DNA of 9,352 bases, from contig DBBT01000073.1 in NCBI GenBank assembly GCA_002292345.1, forward strand, positions 4,454-13,805, read 5' to 3'. The stretch is from Opitutia bacterium UBA977. Lineage in GTDB: Bacteria; Verrucomicrobiota; Verrucomicrobiia; Opitutales; Coraliomargaritaceae. The notes under the pieces are model-generated. The model was not told the origin of the DNA, did no database searches, and worked only from the letters and a program-made list of their open reading frames with translations. Numbering within the stretch: the stretch's first letter is position 1; each line of letters begins with the position of its first letter. The position numbers were made by a program, and so were the translations under genes. Shown piece by piece: positions 1 through 6,478 of the stretch.

Positions 1-543
1 TATCAGGATGTTCGAATCATTGTTCTCAATTCGAATTATTGCTTGAATGAGCAGACCTCCTACCTGGAAGAGCAGCTCAGGAACTGTACTGCCAAATGGA
101 AAATTGTTACCTGTCACCATTCTGTATTTTCGCCGGCCAGGAAACGCAACTTCCAGTTTGGGCGGGATGAGTGGAAGCCTCTATTCGATAAATACGGGGT
201 TGATCTTGTGCTCAATGGGCATGATCACACCTACGCCCGCGGTCATGTCCCTGTGCGATCTGCCGCCGAGAGCGATGTCGGAAATCTTGGAACTGTTTAC
301 GTGACCTCTGTCAGTGGTCCGAAACAATACAGGTTCAGTCGTGAGCAACTGGAAAGCTACGCAGATGAAGGTTATCAGTTGGACCAACCAGCAAATCTAA
401 AACAGTTTTTCCAGGTGATTAACATCGAGAATGATACGCTGACTTATGTGGCCTATACGGTCTTGGGAGACGAGTATGATCGGGCTGTGATCAGCAAGGA
501 TTTCGGGACGGGCACGAAAAAACTCAGAAAGGAAAGTGAGTAG
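1..543 (+). CDS. Metallophosphoesterase, purple acid phosphatase-like (3' part only)
   Basis: The frame is open from the first base of the window, so the gene begins upstream; 180 codons and a TAG stop are visible. The fragment is the C-terminal half of a calcineurin-like metallophosphoesterase. The motif CHHSVFS, with the His pair at visible codons 39-40, and the motif NGHDHTYAR, with His at codons 74 and 76, match the metal-ligand histidine blocks of purple acid phosphatases, where the second block is usually GHxHxYER. Residues after about codon 95 form the usual C-terminal strand region of bacterial secreted members. The family hydrolyses phosphate esters with a dinuclear metal centre; the substrate here cannot be told. 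The N-terminal metal motifs and any signal peptide lie outside the window. The next gene on this strand starts 330 bases later, so it is probably a separate transcription unit. An internal TTG at 43 is not a credible start because homologous sequence continues upstream of it. Confidence 0.85.
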   Translation, partial: YQDVRIIVLNSNYCLNEQTSYLEEQLRNCTAKWKIVTCHHSVFSPARKRNFQFGRDEWKPLFDKYGVDLVLNGHDHTYARGHVPVRSAAESDVGNLGTVYVTSVSGPKQYRFSREQLESYADEGYQLDQPANLKQFFQVINIENDTLTYVAYTVLGDEYDRAVISKDFGTGTKKLRKESE

Positions 544-621
544 CCTCTGCACAGGATCACGTTCTTGAAAACCCGGCCGCTCTTTTTAGGAGTGATTTGC
601 GAAGACATTTGTGCCAGCCAT

Positions 622-806
622 GACCTGATCTACAGTATGATTGGACCAGTGCATCCAGGTGGCAAAGCGCCCTCGTTGAATTTTTGCTACGGACAGTTCT
701 TACAGATGATGTGCCCCGCAGTGCTACTGGGATAAATGTGTGGACGTGGCCTGCTCCTTCTGAAGAAGTGCCGGCATTATTTTATCGTATCACAATAAGT
801 GAATAA
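622..806 (+). pseudogene. Possible decayed 3' end of a secreted-protein gene
   Basis: This frame is open for 61 codons from just after a TGA (621-623 region) to TAA at 804-806. It has no good start codon or ribosome binding site. Its predicted end, reading PALFYRITISE before the stop, and its Trp/Thr/Val-rich beta-strand character resemble the C-termini of secreted beta-sandwich proteins common in Verrucomicrobiota and Kiritimatiellota. A stretch in the same frame before the TGA (543-620) is also fairly protein-like, as expected of a gene decayed by a nonsense mutation. The resemblance is from memory of protein style, not from an alignment, so it may simply be spacer sequence that lacks stops by chance. 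Confidence 0.22.
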
Positions 807-831
807 ACAAGGGCGGTTTGACCGGCACTTC
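765..831. repeat. Perfect 10-bp inverted repeat flanking the promoter region
   Basis: GAAGTGCCGG at 765-774 is exactly complementary to CCGGCACTTC at 822-831, with 47 bases between the arms. The right arm overlaps the candidate -35 box of the downstream gene. It could be a regulator-binding pair, a weak long-loop stem, or chance; by rough count a 10-bp pair in a spacer this size is uncommon but not rare. Confidence 0.4.
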
Positions 832-844
832 ACGCTCGTATATC
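818..844 (+). promoter_or_regulatory. Candidate sigma70-type promoter of the pectinase gene
   Basis: TTGACC (818-823) followed by TATATC (839-844) gives a good -35, a fair -10 and a short 15-base spacing; TATCGC at 841-846 would give 17 bases but a poorer -10. Initiation near 850 would leave a leader of about 25 bases before the ATG at 874. This is a motif match only, in a group whose promoters are poorly characterised. Confidence 0.3.
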
Positions 845-860
845 GCTTAGGGATAGTAGA

Positions 861-873
861 AGGAGAAAAATTT
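861..873 (+). promoter_or_regulatory. Ribosome binding site fixing the pectinase start at 874
   Basis: AGGAG at 861-865, extended upstream as AGAAGGAG, lies 8 bases before ATG 874. This strong site, followed directly by a signal peptide, argues for ATG 874 over the in-frame GTG at 799, which has no such site and would put 25 non-signal residues in front of the signal peptide. Confidence 0.8.
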
Positions 874-3800
874 ATGAGTATGCAGATTATACGAAGAATA
901 GGCTATATGCTGGTTGTATGCGCGATTGGGTTAAACTTTGTTTCGGCGCAAACCGCCGCTGCAGATAACCGTGCTGATCGGGTGGAAGGGGACGGATCCC
1001 GCTTGATTGCGGATTCGATCATGAAGCAAAATCCCGATCTTTGGCGCATGGAGAATCGCGACAGAGCCAAGTGGAGTTATGTGTACGGCCTGACGGGAAC
1101 CGCTTATCTGCGCCTCCATGCGCGCACTCAGGATCCGCGCTACCTCAACTATGCCAAAAGCTATGCGGATCTATTCGTGAAAAGCGATGGAAGCATCAGG
1201 CAGTATCAGATGAAGGAGTATAATATCGACCATGTCGCCGTGGGACCATTGCTTCTGGGATTGTATAAAGCCACAGGCGAGAAACGTTACAGCATTGCTT
1301 CGAAGACACTGATTCAGCAACTCGCAACACATCCCCGGACCCAAAACGGCGGATACTGGCACAAAAAGAAATACCCCCATCAAATTTGGCTCGACGGGTT
1401 GTTTATGTGGATGCCTTTTGCCTCTGAGTTCAGCGAGACATTTAAGCAACCGCACTATGTTGATGACATCGTCAAACAACAGATGCTGGTTAAATCAAAA
1501 CACCGTGATCCGAAAACGGGATTGTACTATCACGGATGGGACGAGTCACGGAAGCAGAGCTGGAGTGACCCGGAAACCGGGCTATCCAAGCATTTCTGGG
1601 GTCGCGCCAACGGTTGGCTCGCCATGGCGCTGATTGAATCACTGGACTATTTCCCAAAAGACCATCCGGATCGCCAGCAAATCATTGGAATGGCGCGGGA
1701 GTTGGCGGTCGCCTTGGTTCAGGTGCAGGACTCGGAAACCGGTCTGTGGTATCAGGTGCTTGATCAGGGAACACGTAAGGGAAATTATCTCGAGGGGTCG
1801 TGTACAAGCATGTTCGCGTATTTCTTGCTTAAAGGCGCTCGCATGGGATATCTCGACGAGGTCTACCGCGAAAAAGGGATCGAGGCTTACGAGGGACTCT
1901 GGAATCACCTGATTAAACAAAAAAACGAGAAGCTAATTCTCACTCAGGTCTGTGCCGTTGCCGGTCTGGGCTTTGGCCGTGACGGAAGTTATGAATACTA
2001 TATTAACGAAAAACGTCGAGATAATGATCCCAAGGCGATTGGCCCGCTCATTCTTGCTGCGCTGGAATATGAGAGCCTGTTCGATCATGGATCTGCGGCA
2101 TGGGAGCCCGGTCAGCGGATACCGGAAAAGATTGCCCCGATAGACGCCCCGTTTGAGATGCCACAACTTCAGCGACCGGTATTTAAGAAGGTCGACTACA
2201 ATATCCTCGATTATGGTGCCCAGAAGTGTGCGTGGAATGCAGCGGAACGCGTGTTGAGTACCGATGCGATCCGTAAGGCGATTGAGACCTGTAATAAAAA
2301 CGGCGGCGGTCGGGTGGTGATCCCGAAAGGGGACTGGATTACGGGTGCGGTGCATCTGAAGAGTAACGTTAATTTCCATCTGGAAGAGGGAGCGACCCTT
2401 CATTTTAGTGACAATCCGGAAGACTATCTTCCAGCGGTTCATGTCCGCTGGGAAGGCGTGGAGTGTTACAACTACTCGCCACTGGTCTATGCACCGAATT
2501 GTGAGAATGTCGCCATCACGGGTAAGGGAACCTTGAACGGTCACGGTAAAAAGTGGTGGGCTTTGAAAAAGAAGGAAGATTTCGACCGCATTAAAGCTTC
2601 GGCCCAGCCACTGGAATCGCGCCAGTTCGGGCTTAAGGGCGGGGTCACCTCCCAGCGCCCTGTGTTGCTGATGCCCTGGAAATCAAAGAACGTGCTGATC
2701 GAGGGAGTCACCCTGATCGATCCGCCGTTCTGGACGGTTCAGCCGGTGTATTGCGAAAACGTGATCATTCGCGGTATCACCATTGACAGCCGGAGAGGTC
2801 ATAACGGCGACGGCATCGACCTCGATTCCTGCAAAAATGTCCTGATTGAATACAACAACCTGCAAACCAATGATGATGCCGTTTGCCTGAAATCCGGACT
2901 GAATCAGGATGGGATCCAAATCGGGATTCCCTGCGAAAATGTTGTGGTTCGTCATTTTGTCGCCCGCAATGTGTTGACGGGTAGCGGGGGGATTGTGATT
3001 GGCAGTGAGATGTCTGGCGGCGTGCGCAACGTTTATGTGCACGACGCGCTGTTCGAAGATTGTGATCGCGGTATCCGCATGAAGAGTACCCGTGGCCGCG
3101 GTGGGATCGTTGAAAATATCTTTGTCGAAGATGTGACCATGAAAAGTATTCGGCAGGAGGCGTTCGTAATAAACACCAGTTACGCTGGCGCAACCCAGGG
3201 GCCGGCACCTCTATTCCGCAATATCCGGCTGAAGAATATCCGCGCAAGCAATGTCGCAAGATGCATTGAGGTAAAAGGGTTGGCGGATATGAAAGTGCAA
3301 AACATCGAGCTTTCAGACTGTTCGTTCACAGGAAGGCAGGGGGCCACCATCAGCCATGCAGAAGGGGTCACGTTCAATAATGTGACGATCCACAGTAAGC
3401 AGAAGGCCTTGTCGCTTCGTGACTCGTCCGATTGCCGCTTTACCGACCTCGACTTGGACGGGATGAAACCGGATATCTCCGATTGCGATAATGTCAACGT
3501 GCGCTTTGCTAGTAAAACCGAGCAGAATCAAAAAAAGAGCTCTCGGAGTGATGTCTACGACGGAACGATCAGTGGCAAGGAGATCCTGACACCGAAGCCG
3601 GGCCCTGAACCGAAGCTGACGGGTGCATCTATTTTCGGAGTTCGCCCCGGTAAACCGATTCGCTATTGCGCCACTGCGATTGGCGATCAGCCGATTACCT
3701 TCTCTGCGACCGGGCTGCCAGCGGGCGTATCCATTGATCCGAAAACCGGATGGATCACCGGCCGTGCGCCGCAGAAAAAAGGCGATGTTTCGATTATTGT

Positions 3801-6474
3801 GAAGGCGGTTAACACCAAGGGTAGCGATGTACGTCAACTAACTCTGCGTGTCGGGGATACGATTTGTCTGGCCCCACCGATGGGCTGGAACAGCTGGTAT
3901 GTGCATTCGGAAGGCGTGAGCGAAGCCGCGATCCGAGAAATGGCGACGGCGATGAAGGAAAAAGGGTTGCAGAATTGTGGCTGGAACTTTGTGAACATCG
4001 ACGACTGTTGGATGGGCGAGCGCGACCCGCAAAGCAAGCGGATCCAGCCCAATGCCAAGTTCGACGATATGAAAAAAATGGTCGATTACGTCAATTCGCT
4101 GGGGTTGAAGGTGGGGATTTATTCGACCACGTGGATGTCGACTTTTGCTGGTTATATCGGCGGAACAGGGCCGAATGAAGCCGGCGACTACAGTCAATAT
4201 TACTTACCGGAGAATGAGCGTCAGAACCCTTTCCAGGTGTTCGGTCGTTTTCCCCGCGGTATTGAGAAACGCATTTGCGAAGTGGGGCCGGTGTGGTTCG
4301 TGGATCGCGATGCGCAGCAGTTCGCTGATTGGGGGATCGATTATGTGAAGTATGACTGGATGGAGTGGGATCTGCTGACCGATGAGGAAAAAGCGGATGG
4401 CGTGAAGCCGGTTCGGCATACGCGTGAAAAAAGAGCGGAGCACGGAATTACGCAGCGATTCTATAACGATTTTCGCGCGCTGGACCGTGATGTTGTCATC
4501 AGTCTATCGCCGAACCACCAAGCGTCTGAAGACGCGTTCGTGCGGGACCACAGTAACCTGTGGCGCTTGACCGAGGACATCCATGCGCACTGGCAGCGTA
4601 TGATTGCCCCGTTTGAGGATGAATTGGTCGAACGGCTTGCGCTGACCCGTCCTGGCGCTTATGGGGATTTGGATATGTTGCAGATTGGGCCGATGGGGAA
4701 GCCCAACCGTGCCGAAAAGGTATTCCACCCGTCTCGGTTGAAGCCGGCGGAACAGTATCATCAGGTCACGCTGTGGTGTCTGCTGACCCAGCCGCTGTTG
4801 CTGTCGTGCAATATCCCGACGATGGACGCATTCGATCTGAATTTGGTCACTAACCATGAAGTGTTGGCGATCAATCAGGATGCGCTGTGTCAGCAGGGCT
4901 ACCGGGTGAAAAATCAAAAGGGCGATTTCGAGATCTGGGCCAAAAATCTGGCCGATGGGGGCAAAGCGGTGGGCTTGTTCAATCTCTCCGGGCACGATCA
5001 GGTGCTCGAGGTGACGGCGCAAGAGCTGGGCATTCAAGGGACGATTCGTGACCTGTGGCGCCAGAAAGACATTGGCGTGCTTGAGGATACTTTCTCCGCG
5101 AACGTCAGTTCACACGGAGTAGTGTTTATCAAAATCTCGGATGCGGATTACAGCTTCGGCAAGCATACGATTGCCCCGATCAAAGCTCCGTTTGAGATGC
5201 CGCAGTTGAAACGGCCTGTTTTTCAAAAAAAGAGGTTTCGGATTGATGCCTACGGAGGCGTAGCCGGCGGAAAAATAAAAAATACCGAGGCTATTAAAAA
5301 AGCGATCGACGCATGCCATCGAGCGGGCGGAGGCACGGTCGTTGTGCCCCAAGGCAAATGGTTGACTGGGCCGGTGCACCTGAAGAGCAACGTCCAGCTC
5401 GAGGTGGTTGAAGGGGCTGAACTCATTTTCGCCGACCAGATTACGGATTACCTACCGGCCGTTGAGTCAGCATGGGAGGGATTGGATTGCTATAACTACT
5501 CGTCTCTGATCTATGCGGTAGACTGCGAAAACATTGGCTTGATCGGCAAGGGGCGGCTCACTTGCATTCGCGACGGATGGAAGGCGTGGGACAATCGGCC
5601 CAAATCCCATATGGAAACATTAAAGACGCTCTACTACCAAGCGGCGGAAGGCGTTCCGACCAAAGAGCGCCAGGTTGCCAACAGTGAAGCCCGAATGCGT
5701 CCGCCTTTCATACAGTTTCTGCGTTGTAAGAACGTCCTGATCGAGGGGCTTACGATTCGCAACAGCCCGTTCTGGACGATCCACCCGCTAAAGTGTGAGA
5801 ACGTGATCGCACGGGACCTTGATATAAAAGCGCACGGGCACAATACCGACGGCATAGATCCTGACCAGACAAAGAATATGCTCATCGAATATTGCACTTT
5901 TGATCAGGGGGACGATGCCATCGTCATCAAGGCCGGCCGCAATCACGACGGTTGGCGCGGTCAGCCCAGCGAGAATATCGTCATCCGCCATTGCACGATT
6001 CGCCGGGGACATCGTTTTCTGGCGATGGGTAGCGAGATGTCGGGCGGGATCCGCAATATTTATATGCACGACTGCAAGCTGGAAAGCAAAGGGGGCTCGG
6101 TGCGCTCGCTGCTCTATCTGAAGACCAACCATCGCCGTGGCGGGTTCATGGAGAATATTTACGTCAAGGATGTGACTTGTGATAAGGTGAGTTCCGGTGT
6201 GCTTGAGATCGAGACCAATGTGCTCTACCAATGGCGGACACTGGTTGAGACCGTGGATCGAAAATTGACAACGATCCGCAATATTAGCCTCGAAAATATA
6301 ACCGTCGGTGAGGCGCAGTACGGAATCCGGATTAAGGCTGAAAAGGAGATGCCCGTACGCAATGTTACATTGACCAATGTGAAAGTTGGCAAGGTTCTGA
6401 AGGCGCCGCGCGTGTTATCCCATGTAGAAAACCTGAAAGAGGATCGTGTTGTTTTTGGCAGGAACGGGGAATAG
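874..6474 (+). CDS. Exported four-module pectinase: GH105-GH28-He_PIG-GH27-GH28
   Basis: This single uninterrupted frame encodes 1,866 residues. It opens with a signal peptide (Arg7-Arg8, hydrophobic core to about 24, likely cleavage after Ala25 in VSA). Modules in order: GH105 unsaturated rhamnogalacturonyl hydrolase (about 45-405), GH28 polygalacturonase-type beta-helix (about 420-880), a Lys/Ser-rich linker, a He_PIG-associated plus He_PIG Ig-like segment (about 911-996), GH27 alpha-galactosidase (about 998-1425) and a second GH28 (1433-1866). Each family normally occurs as a separate protein of about 350-500 residues, so this looks like a fusion of a former gene row. Its predicted role is outer-compartment breakdown of rhamnogalacturonan-I: backbone cleavage, side-group trimming and removal of unsaturated uronate ends. 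I see no dockerin, PEP-CTERM or sorting tail. The CE12-type esterase gene begins 4 bases after the stop, indicating co-transcription. Family assignments are secure from motifs; exact substrates and the activity of each module are not. Confidence 0.93.
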   Translation: MSMQIIRRIGYMLVVCAIGLNFVSAQTAAADNRADRVEGDGSRLIADSIMKQNPDLWRMENRDRAKWSYVYGLTGTAYLRLHARTQDPRYLNYAKSYADLFVKSDGSIRQYQMKEYNIDHVAVGPLLLGLYKATGEKRYSIASKTLIQQLATHPRTQNGGYWHKKKYPHQIWLDGLFMWMPFASEFSETFKQPHYVDDIVKQQMLVKSKHRDPKTGLYYHGWDESRKQSWSDPETGLSKHFWGRANGWLAMALIESLDYFPKDHPDRQQIIGMARELAVALVQVQDSETGLWYQVLDQGTRKGNYLEGSCTSMFAYFLLKGARMGYLDEVYREKGIEAYEGLWNHLIKQKNEKLILTQVCAVAGLGFGRDGSYEYYINEKRRDNDPKAIGPLILAALEYESLFDHGSAAWEPGQRIPEKIAPIDAPFEMPQLQRPVFKKVDYNILDYGAQKCAWNAAERVLSTDAIRKAIETCNKNGGGRVVIPKGDWITGAVHLKSNVNFHLEEGATLHFSDNPEDYLPAVHVRWEGVECYNYSPLVYAPNCENVAITGKGTLNGHGKKWWALKKKEDFDRIKASAQPLESRQFGLKGGVTSQRPVLLMPWKSKNVLIEGVTLIDPPFWTVQPVYCENVIIRGITIDSRRGHNGDGIDLDSCKNVLIEYNNLQTNDDAVCLKSGLNQDGIQIGIPCENVVVRHFVARNVLTGSGGIVIGSEMSGGVRNVYVHDALFEDCDRGIRMKSTRGRGGIVENIFVEDVTMKSIRQEAFVINTSYAGATQGPAPLFRNIRLKNIRASNVARCIEVKGLADMKVQNIELSDCSFTGRQGATISHAEGVTFNNVTIHSKQKALSLRDSSDCRFTDLDLDGMKPDISDCDNVNVRFASKTEQNQKKSSRSDVYDGTISGKEILTPKPGPEPKLTGASIFGVRPGKPIRYCATAIGDQPITFSATGLPAGVSIDPKTGWITGRAPQKKGDVSIIVKAVNTKGSDVRQLTLRVGDTICLAPPMGWNSWYVHSEGVSEAAIREMATAMKEKGLQNCGWNFVNIDDCWMGERDPQSKRIQPNAKFDDMKKMVDYVNSLGLKVGIYSTTWMSTFAGYIGGTGPNEAGDYSQYYLPENERQNPFQVFGRFPRGIEKRICEVGPVWFVDRDAQQFADWGIDYVKYDWMEWDLLTDEEKADGVKPVRHTREKRAEHGITQRFYNDFRALDRDVVISLSPNHQASEDAFVRDHSNLWRLTEDIHAHWQRMIAPFEDELVERLALTRPGAYGDLDMLQIGPMGKPNRAEKVFHPSRLKPAEQYHQVTLWCLLTQPLLLSCNIPTMDAFDLNLVTNHEVLAINQDALCQQGYRVKNQKGDFEIWAKNLADGGKAVGLFNLSGHDQVLEVTAQELGIQGTIRDLWRQKDIGVLEDTFSANVSSHGVVFIKISDADYSFGKHTIAPIKAPFEMPQLKRPVFQKKRFRIDAYGGVAGGKIKNTEAIKKAIDACHRAGGGTVVVPQGKWLTGPVHLKSNVQLEVVEGAELIFADQITDYLPAVESAWEGLDCYNYSSLIYAVDCENIGLIGKGRLTCIRDGWKAWDNRPKSHMETLKTLYYQAAEGVPTKERQVANSEARMRPPFIQFLRCKNVLIEGLTIRNSPFWTIHPLKCENVIARDLDIKAHGHNTDGIDPDQTKNMLIEYCTFDQGDDAIVIKAGRNHDGWRGQPSENIVIRHCTIRRGHRFLAMGSEMSGGIRNIYMHDCKLESKGGSVRSLLYLKTNHRRGGFMENIYVKDVTCDKVSSGVLEIETNVLYQWRTLVETVDRKLTTIRNISLENITVGEAQYGIRIKAEKEMPVRNVTLTNVKVGKVLKAPRVLSHVENLKEDRVVFGRNGE
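1006..2088 (+). other. GH105 module (unsaturated rhamnogalacturonyl hydrolase)
   Basis: About residues 45-405 of the large protein form a full-length alpha/alpha-barrel module. Family landmarks visible are NIDHVAVG (Asp119), QIWLDGLFM (Asp174, aligning with the catalytic Asp143 of Bacillus YteR), YYHGWDES (His220), FWGRANGW (241-248), NYLEGSCTSMFAYFLLKG (from Asn304) and RDNDPKAIGPLILAALEYE near the end. GH105 enzymes hydrate the double bond of unsaturated galacturonyl residues produced by pectate or rhamnogalacturonan lyases, releasing the uronate. No lyase gene is in this window, so one would be needed elsewhere. All expected motifs are present, so the module is likely active. Confidence 0.92.
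2131..2190 (+). repeat. Junction repeat, copy 1, at the start of the first GH28
   Basis: Residues 420-439. The 20-residue segment beginning IAPIDAPFEMPQL is matched at 17 of 20 positions by the segment at 5170-5229, and by my count at 44 of 60 bases. It is the conserved N-terminal lead-in of bacterial GH28 proteins, which marks where a once separate GH28 begins. Confidence 0.8.
2131..3513 (+). other. First GH28 module, with altered active-site motifs
   Basis: About residues 420-880. A typical bacterial GH28 entry (FEMPQLQRPVF then DYGA) leads into a right-handed beta-helix with repeated strand motifs of the CENVxI type. The catalytic aspartates are present: Asp646 in NGDGID (the family motif is NTD) and Asp667-Asp668 in NDDA. 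The usual GHG motif is GSG here (703-705), so the conserved His is Ser704, while the following GSEMSGG is intact. The RIK motif appears as RMK at 735-737. GH28 enzymes invert galacturonate-type linkages in homogalacturonan, xylogalacturonan or rhamnogalacturonan. Loss of this His is known in rhamnogalacturonan-specific GH28 enzymes, so altered specificity is as plausible as loss of activity. Confidence 0.88.
3604..3861 (+). other. He_PIG-associated plus He_PIG Ig-like segment
   Basis: About residues 911-996. A short lead-in ending LTGASIFGVRPGKPI fits the He_PIG-associated (NEW1) segment that precedes bacterial glycosidase catalytic domains. ATGLPAGVSIDPKTGWITG and a few strands ending LTLRVGD follow, as in He_PIG Ig-like repeats. 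This pair usually forms the N-terminus of free-standing GH27-type enzymes, so its position here marks the former start of the GH27 protein. A polar Lys/Ser/Gln-rich stretch (about 881-893) separates it from the GH28 before it. Confidence 0.75.
3865..5148 (+). other. GH27 module (alpha-galactosidase family)
   Basis: About residues 998-1425. Visible landmarks are PPMGWNSW (1001-1008), NIDDCWMG with sugar-contacting Asp1043-Asp1044, GLKVGIYST, DYVKYDW with the nucleophile Asp1161, WRLTED with the likely acid/base Asp1235, GDLDMLQIG, LTQPLLLSCNI and LAINQD, then a C-terminal beta-sandwich. GH27 enzymes are retaining alpha-galactosidases or alpha-N-acetylgalactosaminidases, and some are beta-L-arabinopyranosidases. 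In pectin this would trim terminal sugars from side chains. An insertion before the nucleophile (around 1120-1145) is typical of the longer bacterial subgroup. Catalytic residues are all present; the sugar specificity is open. Confidence 0.9.
5170..5229 (+). repeat. Junction repeat, copy 2, at the start of the second GH28
   Basis: Residues 1433-1452, beginning IAPIKAPFEMPQL. This is the counterpart of 2131-2190 and directly follows the end of the GH27 beta-sandwich with almost no linker. Confidence 0.8.
5170..6471 (+). other. Second GH28 module
   Basis: Residues 1433-1866, running to the end of the protein. The canonical NTD (Asn1657-Asp1659) and GDD (Asp1680-Asp1681) catalytic motifs are intact. 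The GHG motif reads GHR (1712-1714), which keeps the conserved His1713, and GSEMSGG follows. The RIK position reads YLKTNHRRGG with Lys1750, a pattern I recognise from a large bacterial GH28 subgroup. It differs from the first GH28 in these motifs and in loop lengths, so the two are diverged paralogues rather than a recent duplication. Likely an active galacturonan- or rhamnogalacturonan-cleaving module. Confidence 0.9.
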
Positions 6475-6478
6475 TCAG

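Larger units (their letters stand above)
544..873. other. Intergenic spacer upstream of the multi-domain pectinase gene
   Basis: There are 330 bases between the phosphoesterase stop and the ATG of the large glycosidase. It holds a possible decayed gene end (622-806), a perfect 10-bp inverted repeat (765-774 with 822-831), a candidate promoter (818-844) and a clear Shine-Dalgarno sequence (861-865). I see no convincing intrinsic terminator after 543: a short CGGCCG palindrome near 574 is followed by a T-rich run but the stem is too short to rely on. No intact gene is visible on either strand. Confidence 0.6.

Noticed and set aside
560..600. Intrinsic terminator after the phosphoesterase gene
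   Set aside because: Only a CGGCCG palindrome near a T-rich run is present; the stem is too short to be a believable hairpin.
799..873. GTG at 799 as start of the pectinase gene
   Set aside because: It would place a non-hydrophobic 25-residue stretch before the signal peptide and has no ribosome binding site, whereas ATG 874 has a strong one.
910..925. Lipoprotein signal (LVVC) in the megaenzyme signal peptide
   Set aside because: Val directly before Cys16 is not acceptable for a lipobox, and the Cys sits in the hydrophobic core; a normal VSA cleavage site follows at residue 25.
1933..2544. 203-codon open frame on the minus strand inside the pectinase gene
   Set aside because: It lies wholly antisense to well-conserved GH105/GH28 coding sequence, has no recognisable motif, and looks like a by-product of codon bias.
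3313..3837. 174-codon minus-strand open frame (with another at 4504-5037)
   Set aside because: Both are antisense to secure GH28/He_PIG and GH27 sequence, with low-complexity composition and no family resemblance.
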